A stretch of 39,098 nucleotides of DNA from Clostridiaceae bacterium (GTDB lineage: Bacteria > Bacillota > Clostridia > Tissierellales > Sporanaerobacteraceae), in the NCBI GenBank assembly GCA_019391515.1, contig JAHXQP010000027.1, positions 1-39,098 of the forward strand, given 5' to 3'. The notes beneath the pieces are model-generated. The model saw only the letters and a program-made list of their open reading frames with translations. It ran no database searches and had not been told where the DNA came from. Made by a program: the position numbers and the translations under genes. Shown here piece by piece: positions 8,807 to 17,669 of the stretch. Each line of letters opens with the position of its first letter. The first letter of the stretch is position 1.

Positions 8807-10588
8807 ATGAATGTAAATGAAAAACTTTCAAGCTTAAGAAAGCTTATGGATGAAAAGGGAATAGATGCTTATATTATACCTACATATGATCCACATCAAA
8901 GTGAATATGTAGGCGAACATTGGCAAGCTAGAGTGTGGATATCAGGATTTACAGGTTCAGCTGGAACTGTGGTCGTAACTAAAGATGAAGCAGGACTATG
9001 GACAGATGGAAGATATTTTATTCAAGCTGAAAATCAACTAAAGGGTAGTGAAATAAAATTATTTAAGATGGGTATACCTGGATATCCAACCTATATGGAA
9101 TGGATTAGAGATACTTTAAAAGAAGGAGAAACTGTAGGATTTGATGGAAAGCTATTTCCACAATCAGATGTACTGGAGATTCAAAAGAAGCTTAAAAATA
9201 AGAAAATAAAAATCGTTGAAGAATATGACTTAATAGGTAGTACATGGATGGTGGATAGGCCTAAGTTACCAATGGATGAAATCTTTATTCATGATGTAAA
9301 ATATGCAGGTAAAACTCCAAAGGAAAAATTAGAAGATGTAAGAAAAGAAATGGAAAAACTAGAAGTAGAATATTATATATTAGGAAGTCTTGATGATATA
9401 GCTTGGGTTTATAATATCAGAGGCAAAGATGTAGAGTATAATCCTGTAGTTACCTCTTATGCTCTTATTTCCATGGATAAAGCTTATTTATTTGTTCATA
9501 AGATAAAAGTTCCAAAAGAAGTAGAAAACTTTTTAAATAAAAATGGTATAGAGATTAGAGAATATAATGAAGTAAGGGATTATGTTGAAAAGATAAAAGA
9601 TGGAAGTAGAGTATTTGTAGATCCAAGTAGAGTAAATAGATGGTTATACAATGGAATACCAAAAGAATGTAAAATAGTTGAAGAAACCAACATAACAACT
9701 AATCTTAAAGCAATAAAAAATTCTATAGAAATAGAAAACTTGAAAAGATGCTATATAAAAGATGGAGTTGCATTGGTTAAGTTCTTGTATTGGATAGATA
9801 AAAACTTAGGGAAAATTTCAATGTCGGAGATTTCTGTATCAGATAAACTAGAAGAGTTTAGAAGAGAACAAGAAGATTTTGTTGAACCTAGTTTTGGTAC
9901 TATAGCTGCATATAAAGATCATGCACCTATGATGCACTATAGTGCTACTGAAGAGTCAGATTATACCTTAGAAAGTGAAGGTATGCTTTTAGTTGATTCA
10001 GGAGGACAATATCTTGATGGAACTACAGATATAACCAGAACTATAGTATTAGGACCTATAACAGAAGAAGAAAAGAAAGACTTTACTTTAACCTTAAAAG
10101 GGCATATTAATCTTATAAAAGCGAGGTTTTTATATGGGGCTACAGGCTCAAATTTAGATGTCTTAGCTAGATTTCCACTATGGCAGGAAGGCATTGATTA
10201 TAAATGTGGAACAGGTCATGGGGTAGGGTTTTTCTTAAATGTTCATGAAGGTCCACATAGATTTGCACCAATTCCTAATAAAGTGAAATTAGAAGAAGGA
10301 ATGGTAGTGACTATAGAGCCAGGAGTATATAAAGAAGGGAAACATGGTATAAGGATAGAAAATGATATAGTAGTAAGAAAAGACATAGTAACTGAGTCAG
10401 GACAATTCATGAAATTTGAAACTATATCCTATTGTCCAATAGATTTAGAAGGAGTGGATGTAGATCTATTGGATAAAAGTGAAAGACAGTGGTTAAATAA
10501 CTATCACACTGAAGTATATGAAAAATTATCTCCATATTTAAATAAAGATGAAAAAGAATGGTTGAAAAACGAAACTAGAAGTATATAA
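8807..10588 (+). CDS. Xaa-Pro aminopeptidase, M24B family
   Basis: From the ATG at 8807 the protein has 593 residues, the size of three-domain Xaa-Pro aminopeptidases (two creatinase-like N-terminal domains plus the pita-bread catalytic domain). Metal ligands of the M24 site are visible: LLVDSGGQYLDGTTDITRT (two Asp), GTGHGVGFFLNVHEGPH (His), and IEPGVYKEGKHGIRIEND (two Glu). The enzyme removes the N-terminal residue before a proline and so would help break down proline- or hydroxyproline-rich peptides in the cytoplasm, feeding the genes upstream. A longer frame starts at 8738, but the GGAAGGTG site 5 bases before 8807 and family length favour 8807. A strong terminator follows. Confidence 0.92.
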   Translation: MNVNEKLSSLRKLMDEKGIDAYIIPTYDPHQSEYVGEHWQARVWISGFTGSAGTVVVTKDEAGLWTDGRYFIQAENQLKGSEIKLFKMGIPGYPTYMEWIRDTLKEGETVGFDGKLFPQSDVLEIQKKLKNKKIKIVEEYDLIGSTWMVDRPKLPMDEIFIHDVKYAGKTPKEKLEDVRKEMEKLEVEYYILGSLDDIAWVYNIRGKDVEYNPVVTSYALISMDKAYLFVHKIKVPKEVENFLNKNGIEIREYNEVRDYVEKIKDGSRVFVDPSRVNRWLYNGIPKECKIVEETNITTNLKAIKNSIEIENLKRCYIKDGVALVKFLYWIDKNLGKISMSEISVSDKLEEFRREQEDFVEPSFGTIAAYKDHAPMMHYSATEESDYTLESEGMLLVDSGGQYLDGTTDITRTIVLGPITEEEKKDFTLTLKGHINLIKARFLYGATGSNLDVLARFPLWQEGIDYKCGTGHGVGFFLNVHEGPHRFAPIPNKVKLEEGMVVTIEPGVYKEGKHGIRIENDIVVRKDIVTESGQFMKFETISYCPIDLEGVDVDLLDKSERQWLNNYHTEVYEKLSPYLNKDEKEWLKNETRSI

Positions 10589-10594
10589 ATGATA

Positions 10595-10637
10595 AAATAA
10601 ATGAGAGAATACTTGCCAAGTATTCTCTCATTTATTT
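10595..10637. terminator. Strong intrinsic terminator after the peptidase gene
   Basis: A perfect 20-bp stem (10595-10614 with 10618-10637) with a GCC loop ends in a T-run at 10635-10640. The A-run on the other side makes it symmetrical. The outer group II intron begins about 5 bases downstream, which is the typical insertion habit of bacterial class C introns. Confidence 0.9.
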
Positions 10638-10935
10638 TTTATGTTTGACGGGCATGTCATATATTTAAGGTGAAAGTCCTAAGGGGCGTAGTTACCAAAG
10701 AACCCAATAGCAACTTGTAAGTTTCACACCGTGAGGTCTTATGAACGATACAGTAGTAACAACGAATCATGAGAAGTCAGCAGAGGTCATAGTAATTAAA
10801 TTTTTTTTAGTGAAGGACTGAACAATTAAAGAACATAATACAAAATGGGTGTAGTTTAGATAATATGATTGATACAGGTGAAAACGTAAAAGGAACCCAA
10901 GGTCGCTAAATTAAGATATTTCTAAACTAGCAAAA

Positions 10936-11624
10936 ATGAGTAGGATTCACATTATGACAAATTTATTAGACAAAATTTTTGACATACAAAATATGTATCA
11001 AGCCTTTAGAAGAGTATGTTCGAACAAAGGAACAAGTGGAGTTGATGGGATAAGTGTTGACGAAATCGACAGATACATTAGAGAAAACTGGCAAAGAATA
11101 AAAGTCGAAATAAAAGAAAGACGTTACAAACCACAACCAGTCTTAAGAGTAGAAATTCCAAAACCTAATGGTGGCACCAGAAAATTGGGCATACCTACAG
11201 TCATGGATAGGATAATACAACAGGCGATAGTACAAGTATTAAGTCCTATTGTAGATAAAGAGTTCTCAGAGTTTAGCTATGGATTTAGATCAGGCAGAAA
11301 CTATGAAATGGCTGTAGTAAAACTATTAGGGTATTTTTATCTATGGGTTGTAGATATTGATTTGGAAAAATTCTTTGATACCGTTTCACGAGATAAACTT
11401 ATGAGTTTGTTACACAATACCATAGAAGACCCTGATACTGGGTCATTAATCTAAAAAATCCTTCAAGCAGGAATAAATAATGGATAGAGGTGAGTTTCAA
11501 CCATCAAAAACAGGTACACCATAAGGAGGAAATTTATCCCCTCTTTTAAGTAACATAATGCTAAATGAGCTTGATAAAGAGCTAGAAAGTCGTGAACTTA
11601 ATTTTGTCCGTTATGCAGATGATT
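10936..11624 (+). pseudogene. Reverse transcriptase/maturase of the outer group II intron, N-terminal and palm part (broken)
   Basis: The first 172 codons encode the RT fingers and palm of a group II intron protein (SNKGTSGVDGISVDE, IPKPNGGTRKLGIPTVMDR, YGFRSGRN, WVVDIDLEKFFDTV). The frame then meets TAA at 11452-11454. Homology continues through a frameshift to a segment reading KTGTP-stop-GGNLSPLLSN, where the expected Gln codon of TPQGG is TAA, and on to FVRYADD, where the inner intron interrupts it at about 11625. A few residues also seem missing after LLGYF. The C-terminal remainder is found at 13398-13617. It cannot make an active protein. Confidence 0.88.
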
Positions 11625-13390
11625 GTGTGCCACGAATGTGCGTCTAAGTAGCGTAGCTACTTGAATACAGCTATACTGTACAGATGATGGCGGCGGGCCC
11701 GCCGAAATCGCCATACAGGTGGAGATTTCAAATTACCTTAAGGTGCTGTGGTCAAAAGCCATGGTATTGAGCGTTAAGGAAAAGGCAGTAATGAACTGTC
11801 AAGTACGTGTTAAGAAGATGAATGAGCAGATGAACCACTAACGAAAACGTCGAAAGCGTAGAGATTCCATCAAAACCAGGGAGGGTCGTTAATCTGGGAT
11901 AAGCTTAGAGGAAACCTGTTTACTGTCTAAGTGGTGGACGGTGTAGAGGTGGCATGAACTTAATATAGGCGTCTGTACAGAACGTGGGAACCCACGGACT
12001 GATGATAAGGGAGTATATCAAGTGGAAGAACCATAAGATAAGAGTACCAATACAGTCATGGGGGAAGATTGGGTTGTAGTAGTGAAGAAGTTTCTGTAAT
12101 GGAAATGGAGCGAAGAACCTGAATTATCCAGTTTTGAGAACAAGTCAACTTTGAAAGAAGGAGGAGCTTATGCAAGAAACAAAGCCATACAATATTTCAA
12201 AATGGAAAGTGAAAGAAGCCTATGAAAAGGTAAAAGCAAATAAGGGAACATATGGAGTAGATGAACAATCCATTGAAGATTTTGAGAAAAACTTAAACAA
12301 CAATCTATACAAAATCTGGAATAGAATGTCATCAGGAAGTTACTTCCCCAAACCTGTAAAAGCAGTAGCAATACCTAAGAAGAATGGTGGTACTAGAATA
12401 CTAGGCATACCCACTGTTGAAGATAGGATTGCACAAATGGTAGCTAAAATATACTTTGAGCCAAAGGTAGAGTCCATATTTTACGAAGACTCATATGGAT
12501 ATAGACCAAATAAATCAGCAATACAAGCAATAGAAAAGACAAGAACAAGATGTTGGAGGAAGGATTGGGTGCTAGAATTCGATATCAAGGGATTATTTGA
12601 TAATATCAGGCATGATTATCTAATGGAATTAGTAAAAAGACATACTGAAGAGAAATGGATAATCCTATACATTGAAAGATGGTTAACAGCACCATTTCAA
12701 ATGGAAGATGGAGAATTAATACTAAGAACAGCAGGAACACCTCAAGGAGGTGTCATAAGCCCAGTACTTGCAAACTTGTTTTTACACTATACATTTGATG
12801 ATTTTATGGTAAAACAGTTTCCAACAATACCGTGGGAGAGATATGCTGATGATGGAGTAACACATTGTACATCATTAAAGCAAGCGAAATACCTACAAAG
12901 AAGGTTGGAAGAAAGGTTTAAACAATGTGGAGTGGAACTAAATCTAGAGAAAACGAAGATAGTGTACTGTAAAGATGATGACCGTAAAGGAAATTATGAA
13001 AATATATCTTTTGACTTTCTAGGATATGTATTTAGACCAAGACATTCAAGCAGTAAATATGGAAAATTCTTTACAAATTTCCTTCCAGCAATATCTGAAA
13101 AGGTAAAGAAAGCAATTTGTAAAGAAGTAAGAAGCTGGAAGCTACAATTAAAAGTTGATAAAGACATATGGGATATATCAAAGATGTTTAACAAGAAAAT
13201 ACAAGAAATGAAAACATAGATGAAAATCAGAATATTGGTTAGGTAGCATTGCCAAAAGAGATGTGAAATTATTTGTACACTGGAAATTTGGAGTATTACC
13301 AACGGCTGGATAATGGGAGCCGTATGAGCTGAGAGGTTCACATACGGTTCTGAGAGAGACTTAAAGGGAGGTTCCTTAGGTCTACTTACT
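11625..13390 (+). mobile_element. Inner group II intron inserted in the outer intron's RT gene
   Basis: The 5' end GTGTGCC fits the GUGYG consensus and begins inside the YADD-coding site of the outer RT. The 5' noncoding part to 12169 is more GC-rich than the surroundings and holds domain I-type motifs. A domain V hairpin (GAGCCGTATGAG...CATACGGTTC) is at 13317-13350, followed by a domain VI-like hairpin and CTACTTAC near 13389. Its sequence and RT differ from the outer intron, so it is a separate lineage that used the older intron as a target. The ends are estimates. Confidence 0.8.
12170..13313 (+). pseudogene. Reverse transcriptase of the inner group II intron, damaged in its maturase region
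   Basis: The open frame gives 349 residues from ATG 12170 (AGGAGG upstream) covering RT domains 0-7: GTYGVDEQSI, IPKKNGGTRILGIPTVEDR, YGYRPNKSA, LEFDIKGLFDNI, GTPQGGVISPVLANLFLHY, WERYADDG. The frame stops at 13217-13219 just after the thumb region. The usual C-terminal end then reappears in another frame (EYWLGSIAKRDVKLFVHWKFGVLPTAG, ending at 13313). So about 50 codons of the X/maturase region have been deleted with a frameshift. RT activity might survive in principle; maturase function probably does not. Confidence 0.85.
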
Positions 13391-13397
13391 GTATTAT

Positions 13398-13617
13398 AAC
13401 AGTAAAAAGTAAAGTAGCAGCAAAGAGACAGTGGGGTTTACAAAAGTTAGGAATTAATAAAGACTTAGCAAGATTAACCTCATATTGTGGGATAGGTACT
13501 ACTTTGTAGCAACAAAAACCTGTGTATCAAGAGCAATTTCAAAGGATATATTAACCCGAAGAGGGTTAATAAGTCCATTAGATTATTATGAACACAGGCG
13601 TAATGTAAGATTTAATT
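13398..13617 (+). pseudogene. C-terminal remnant of the outer intron's reverse transcriptase
   Basis: After the inner intron the outer RT resumes with KSKVAAKRQWGLQKLGINKDLARLTSYCG and, after a frameshift near 13498, YFVATKTCVSRAISKDILTRRGLISPLDYYEHRR, ending in TGA-containing sequence before domain V. This is the conserved tail of one branch of intron-encoded proteins. The stretch between YADD and this tail (roughly 150-200 residues) is missing, so a deletion took place in addition to the intron insertion. Confidence 0.8.
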
Positions 13618-13793
13618 GAACCACCGTATACGGAACCGTACGTACGGTGGTGTGAGAGGGAAAATTTATTTTTCCATACTCGATTCGACAAATATTGTGC
13701 AATACATATTAGATTAGTGAGAAATTTTTAAGTTATATAAAAATATGTCAAAATTCCTTGCATGCTTTTTCTTGAAATAGAACAACTTATCAT

Positions 13794-13817
13794 TTATAAT
13801 CTTACGTAAGATTATAA
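13794..13817. repeat. Perfect 24-bp palindrome
   Basis: TTATAATCTTAC followed at once by its reverse complement. It has no loop and no T-run, so it looks more like a protein-binding site or a scar than a terminator. It lies 110 bases beyond the outer intron end. Confidence 0.6.
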
Positions 13818-14231
13818 GTCAGAATAGTGTGAATTATAACGCTATTCATTGAAAGGTGTTTTATATTTTTTAGGTTGTTATAGTATTCAAGTGATCTGAA
13901 AAAATCAGAATGTATGTTGATAATAGCTAACTAAATGGTTATTTAATAAAGTTAACCTTAATATAGATAAAGATAGAGAATTTATTACAATATGATTAAG
14001 AAAGGAGCATTTTTCATAATAAGTCTATAGTTTTTAATAATGACATTAGAAATTTCTAGAATTTGTTTAAAAATATTAAGATTACAGTCTTTAAAATACT
14101 AATGGATAAAGATTAAAAATTTTTACCTTTTGAATAATATACTTTTGATAGATATTTAACAGTTGAATATTATATAATTTTTTCGTATAGATAAATAAGA
14201 AGTATAATTTATCTAAGAGTTCTAGCCTCTA

Positions 14232-14276
14232 ATGTGGTATATTATGGATTCTATCTATACAATAATCATTTCATAA
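14232..14276 (+). CDS. Very short frame, possible peptide remnant (copy 1)
   Basis: This frame reads MWYIMDSIYTIIIS then TAA (internal ATG at 14244). It has no convincing ribosome binding site. It is listed only because a related frame lies about 210 bases downstream with mostly third-position differences and a 3-base indel. It may be a decayed copy of a short peptide gene or a noncoding repeat. Confidence 0.2.
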   Translation: MWYIMDSIYTIIIS

Positions 14277-14406
14277 TATAAATAAATAGAAAACACTTAA
14301 CTTATAAAACCTAATGTTTAGAACCTCTCTACTCTATTGATATAAGTCTATGTATATTCGGTAATTAGGTAATGTTCTCCTAATTAGAATATGGTGTAAA
14401 GAAGAG

Positions 14407-14493
14407 GTGCAATCTTTTATTAGGAAGAACTGGAATTCAAAGAGGTGGACTATGGTCTCTATCTGTACAATTATTATTTCACAAGATAAGTGA
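14407..14493 (+). CDS. Short frame, possible precursor peptide of the radical SAM operon (copy 2)
   Basis: From GTG 14407 this frame has 28 codons; from ATG 14452, with AGAGGTGG 3 bases upstream, it has 13 codons reading MVSICTIIISQDK. Its SI(C/Y)TIIIS segment matches the frame at 14232-14276. It ends 22 bases before the radical SAM gene, the position expected of a RiPP precursor. Against this, the peptide is very short and the spacing from the ribosome site to ATG 14452 is tight. Treat it as a candidate only. Confidence 0.3.
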   Translation: MQSFIRKNWNSKRWTMVSICTIIISQDK

Positions 14494-14514
14494 AATAGGA
14501 AAGAAAAAAAGAAA

Positions 14515-15831
14515 ATGGGATTAAGATTTATGTTAAGAAAAGAAAATTTTGGTGCAATATTATATGATAGAGAAAATTTTGAATTTTATTTTATTGATAA
14601 GTTTGGATTTGAAATAATTTTAAATATTAATAAATTTGGTATCCAAAGAACAATAGAGTTTTATGATTATGACGAAAGAGATAGTGTTACTTTTTATATA
14701 AAAGAATTAAATGAACTTGGATTAGTTAAAGGTAATAAAATTGATGCTGATATTATAATAAATAAACCAACTGAAAAATCATTATCGGCACCAGTAAAAG
14801 CATATTTAACTATTACTGATCTTTGTAATTTAAAATGTGATCATTGTTTTGGAGATTTTGGAAAGGGTAATGAAATGAATATGAAAAATATAAGAGAAAT
14901 ATTGAAGCAATTAAATGACTTAGGAGTTCCTCAGATAAGTATTACAGGTGGAGAACCTTTATGTCATCCAAGAATATATGATATAGTTGAATTAATAATA
15001 CAAGAAGGTTTTACTATACAAATGACAACTAATGGTTTACTTATAAATGATGAATTTATAAATACATTTTCTAAATATAGTGATCAATGTTTTAGAATTT
15101 CAGTCTCATTAGATGGAATAAAAGAAGCACATGATAAAGTTAGGGGTGAAGGAAATTTTTCAAAAGTAATGGATAGGATTAAGTTTTTACAGAAGAATCA
15201 TTTTAAGTTTGGTATTAATACAGTAATTAGTAATTATAACATAGATACTATAAACGAATATTTGGATATGTTATTGGAAAATGAAATTACAGATGTTTCT
15301 TTCTCTTTAATAATGCCAACAGGCAGAGCAGCTGATAGTGAAATTAATCTAATAAATTTGAATAGTAGTCTTTGGAAACATAAAATTAAAAAAGCTAAAG
15401 AAAGTATACAACAATTTGCAATTAAATCATCATCTTCACAATATGTGTTCGGTGATGTTGTTACTTCAGAGGGCAAATTTATTTTAGAAAAAGATGAAAT
15501 TCGAAAAGAATTAGGATTGGAGAGGTGTGGAGCTGGTTCTTATATTATAACTATATATTCAAATGGTGACTTAATTCCTTGTGTACATTTGAAAGATTTT
15601 TTTAGTAAAAGAAAGGTTTATTCCGAGTCTGTTTTTGAGAAACCATTGAAGGACATATGGGATAGCAATGCTCAATTTTTATTTATGAGAAATCTTAAAA
15701 CTGGAAATAGTTGTTTACTTTGTGATTCTTATATTGATGGAACATGTGTAGGAGGTTGTCCAGCTATTTCTGATGCATTTTATAGCAGTATTTTGGATAA
15801 AGATCCCTATTGTCCTAAATGGGAAGTATAG
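14515..15831 (+). CDS. Radical SAM/SPASM protein, probable peptide maturase
   Basis: The 438-residue protein has an N-terminal domain of about 75 residues ending FYIKELNELGLVKG, reminiscent of the PqqD-like peptide-recognition fold. The radical SAM core follows, with C-x3-C-x2-C in CNLKCDHCFG (about residues 104-111) and SITGGEP. The C-terminal SPASM domain shows Cys in RCGAGSY, IPCVH, CLLC, CVGGC and YCPKW. Such enzymes often modify ribosomal peptides, making thioether or carbon-carbon links. The exporter genes directly downstream support a secreted peptide product. No convincing precursor was found; short candidates lie at 14232-14493. Start 14515 has only a weak AGGAAAG site; Met at 14530 is an alternative. 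Substrate is unknown. Confidence 0.85.
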   Translation: MGLRFMLRKENFGAILYDRENFEFYFIDKFGFEIILNINKFGIQRTIEFYDYDERDSVTFYIKELNELGLVKGNKIDADIIINKPTEKSLSAPVKAYLTITDLCNLKCDHCFGDFGKGNEMNMKNIREILKQLNDLGVPQISITGGEPLCHPRIYDIVELIIQEGFTIQMTTNGLLINDEFINTFSKYSDQCFRISVSLDGIKEAHDKVRGEGNFSKVMDRIKFLQKNHFKFGINTVISNYNIDTINEYLDMLLENEITDVSFSLIMPTGRAADSEINLINLNSSLWKHKIKKAKESIQQFAIKSSSSQYVFGDVVTSEGKFILEKDEIRKELGLERCGAGSYIITIYSNGDLIPCVHLKDFFSKRKVYSESVFEKPLKDIWDSNAQFLFMRNLKTGNSCLLCDSYIDGTCVGGCPAISDAFYSSILDKDPYCPKWEV

Positions 15832-15852
15832 CCAAAATATTGGAGGATAATT

Positions 15853-16851
15853 ATGATAGAAGTAGATAATATAAAAAAGAGTTTTGTAATTCCTGTGAAG
15901 AAAGATGGGAGATTTTTAAAGAACCTTATGAGACGAGAATATATAAGAAAAGAAGCTGTTAAGGGCATTAGTTTCTCTATAGATAAAGGTGAGTTGATTG
16001 GATATATTGGCCTTAATGGTGCTGGAAAATCCACAACAATAAAGATGTTGTGTGGTATACTTAAGCCAGATTCAGGAAGTATTAAAGTAAATGGTTTAGA
16101 TCCATTTGAAAATAGAAGAGAAAATAATATGAATATGGGAGTATTATTTGGGCAACGAGGACAACTATGGACGGATTTGCCAGTACAAGATTCATTTTTA
16201 TTGCTAAAGAAGATTTATAATGTTTCTAATGAGGATTATAAAAAGAGGATAGAATTTTTAGATAATGAACTTAATATAGGAGAGATTATGAAAATCCCAG
16301 TAAGAAAACTTAGCTTAGGGCAAAGAATGAGATGTGAGTTTGCTGGAAGTCTTATCCACTGGCCAAGTATAATTTATTTAGATGAACCTACCATAGGGTT
16401 AGATATATTAACTAAGAAAAAAGCTTTGTCATTAATAAAGAAATTAAATGAAAAATGTGGAAAAACCATCATATTTACAACTCATAATATGCAGGATATT
16501 GAGGATTTATGTGACAGAGTGGTTTTAATTGATAATGGAAAAATAATCTATGATGGGAAAACTCAAAAATTAAAGGCTTCTTATACTAATCAAAAAATAT
16601 TATCTATTACTTTTGATTATATTGGAAATAATGATAAAGAAAACTTGATAAAAGTATTAAAAAAATCTGGGAAGATATTAAACACTTGCAACAATAGTTT
16701 ACAATTACTTATTAATGATGGAAAAATTCACAATATGAAGAATATTTTAAATGAAATAAATAAAGTTTGCGAAATAACTGATTATGATATATCTTCTATT
16801 AAATTTGAAAACGTAATAGAAAATATTTATACAATAGAAGCTAAATCATAG
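15853..16851 (+). CDS. ABC-2 type exporter ATP-binding protein
   Basis: The 332-residue ATPase has Walker A GLNGAGKSTT (about residues 53-62), a Q-loop region GQRGQLWTDLPVQDSF, signature LSLGQRMRCE, Walker B IIYLDEPT and the switch His in TTHN. The GQRGQLW variant and extended N-terminus match the COG4586 group, which pairs with two DUF990-type permeases, as found here. It begins 21 bases after the radical SAM gene with GGAGG, so it is in the same operon. It would power export of the peptide made by the upstream enzyme, or of a toxic compound; the cargo is inferred from context. Confidence 0.9.
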   Translation: MIEVDNIKKSFVIPVKKDGRFLKNLMRREYIRKEAVKGISFSIDKGELIGYIGLNGAGKSTTIKMLCGILKPDSGSIKVNGLDPFENRRENNMNMGVLFGQRGQLWTDLPVQDSFLLLKKIYNVSNEDYKKRIEFLDNELNIGEIMKIPVRKLSLGQRMRCEFAGSLIHWPSIIYLDEPTIGLDILTKKKALSLIKKLNEKCGKTIIFTTHNMQDIEDLCDRVVLIDNGKIIYDGKTQKLKASYTNQKILSITFDYIGNNDKENLIKVLKKSGKILNTCNNSLQLLINDGKIHNMKNILNEINKVCEITDYDISSIKFENVIENIYTIEAKS

Positions 16852-16862
16852 GGGTGAACCAC

Positions 16863-17663
16863 ATGAAGAGATTAAAAATATCTAAATATTTTGAGTGGTT
16901 AAAAATGGGAGCAAAAATACAGTTATTTGATCGTGGGATTCTTTTAGAGAATATATTTAATTTTATATTTCAGATATTCTTATCTTATTTTTTATGGAAA
17001 GGAATATATGGTAGTAATAAAATATTAAATGGACGGAATTTTCAACAAATGATAAATTATATAATTCTTAGTGTAGGAATATCTAATATTTTTGTATATC
17101 CCAATATTTATTTTATGTCAATGGATATAAAATCAGGAAATATCGCCTACACATTGCTTAAACCTATAGATTATCAAATGCAATTTATATTTAAAAATAT
17201 AGGAATTGTACTTCCTATACTGGTAATATCAATTTTTTCAGTATTAGTATTTCAAATATTTATATTTAGTATAGACATGCCTGTTAATTTTATTTATTTT
17301 GTTATAAGTGTATTTTTGTCATTGTTGACTGTAATAACCTTTGATTTTATTTTAGGTATGGTTTGTTTTTGGACTGAGAATAGTTGGGGAGTATCTACTT
17401 TAGAATTTGCCATAGTATCTTTTTTTTCAGGCAGATTAATTCCTCTTGATTTTTTTCCTAAAAACTTTAGATATCTATTTATAGAAATACTCCCTTTCTC
17501 TGGAATAATTTATACTCCTATAGACATCTACCAGAATTATTGGAGTGCTAATGATTTTTTGATGTATTTGATTCAACAGAGTGCGTGGATTATTATATTA
17601 TTATTAATAGGTAGATATATATTTAATATTGCAAGGAATCATGTATTTATAAATGGAGGTTAA
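16863..17663 (+). CDS. ABC-2 family permease subunit 1
   Basis: About 266 residues with six hydrophobic segments, the size and topology of ABC-2 permeases of the DUF990 pair (COG4587-like). It starts just after the ATPase stop. A GTG at 16854 is in frame, but GGGGTG there reads well as the ribosome binding site for ATG 16863, which I prefer. The segment SFFSGRLIPLDFFP in the second half is characteristic of this permease type. It should form a heteromeric channel with the next gene product. Confidence 0.85.
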   Translation: MKRLKISKYFEWLKMGAKIQLFDRGILLENIFNFIFQIFLSYFLWKGIYGSNKILNGRNFQQMINYIILSVGISNIFVYPNIYFMSMDIKSGNIAYTLLKPIDYQMQFIFKNIGIVLPILVISIFSVLVFQIFIFSIDMPVNFIYFVISVFLSLLTVITFDFILGMVCFWTENSWGVSTLEFAIVSFFSGRLIPLDFFPKNFRYLFIEILPFSGIIYTPIDIYQNYWSANDFLMYLIQQSAWIIILLLIGRYIFNIARNHVFINGG

Positions 17664-17669
17664 AAAAAC

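Larger units (their letters stand above)
10643..13684 (+). mobile_element. Outer group II intron (degenerate), split by a second intron
   Basis: The 5' part (GTTTGACGGGC..., then AAGGTGAAAGTCC and GTAGTTACC...) has the look of a group II intron domain I, with a slightly altered first pentamer. A domain V hairpin (CCACCGTATACGGAACCGTACGTACGGTGG core) lies at about 13618-13652, followed by a domain VI-like hairpin and ACTCGAT near 13684. Between them is the broken reverse transcriptase. Insertion a few bases after a terminator stem suggests class C. The 5' and 3' ends are estimated to within a few bases. The ribozyme might fold but its own protein is destroyed. Confidence 0.8.
13685..14514. other. 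830-base AT-rich region without a clear gene
   Basis: All frames are densely stopped. Items I can see: a perfect 24-bp palindrome at 13794-13817, an AAAGGAG at about 14001 with no start codon at proper distance, a hairpin TAATTAGG/CCTAATTA at 14362-14386, and two diverged copies of a roughly 55-base segment at 14232-14290 and 14441-14497. The promoter of the radical SAM operon and, if the operon makes a modified peptide, its precursor should lie here. Confidence 0.6.

Noticed and set aside
10643-13684. Two independent RT genes of a retron or DGR
   Set aside because: Domain V hairpins, intron-type 5' ends and maturase-type tails identify group II introns; no variable repeat, msr/msd or accessory genes are seen.
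13992-14101. Short frames near AAAGGAG at 14001 as RiPP precursors
   Set aside because: The 12-codon frame contains its own Shine-Dalgarno-like sequence internally, and the 20-codon frame starting near 14040 has no ribosome binding site within range.
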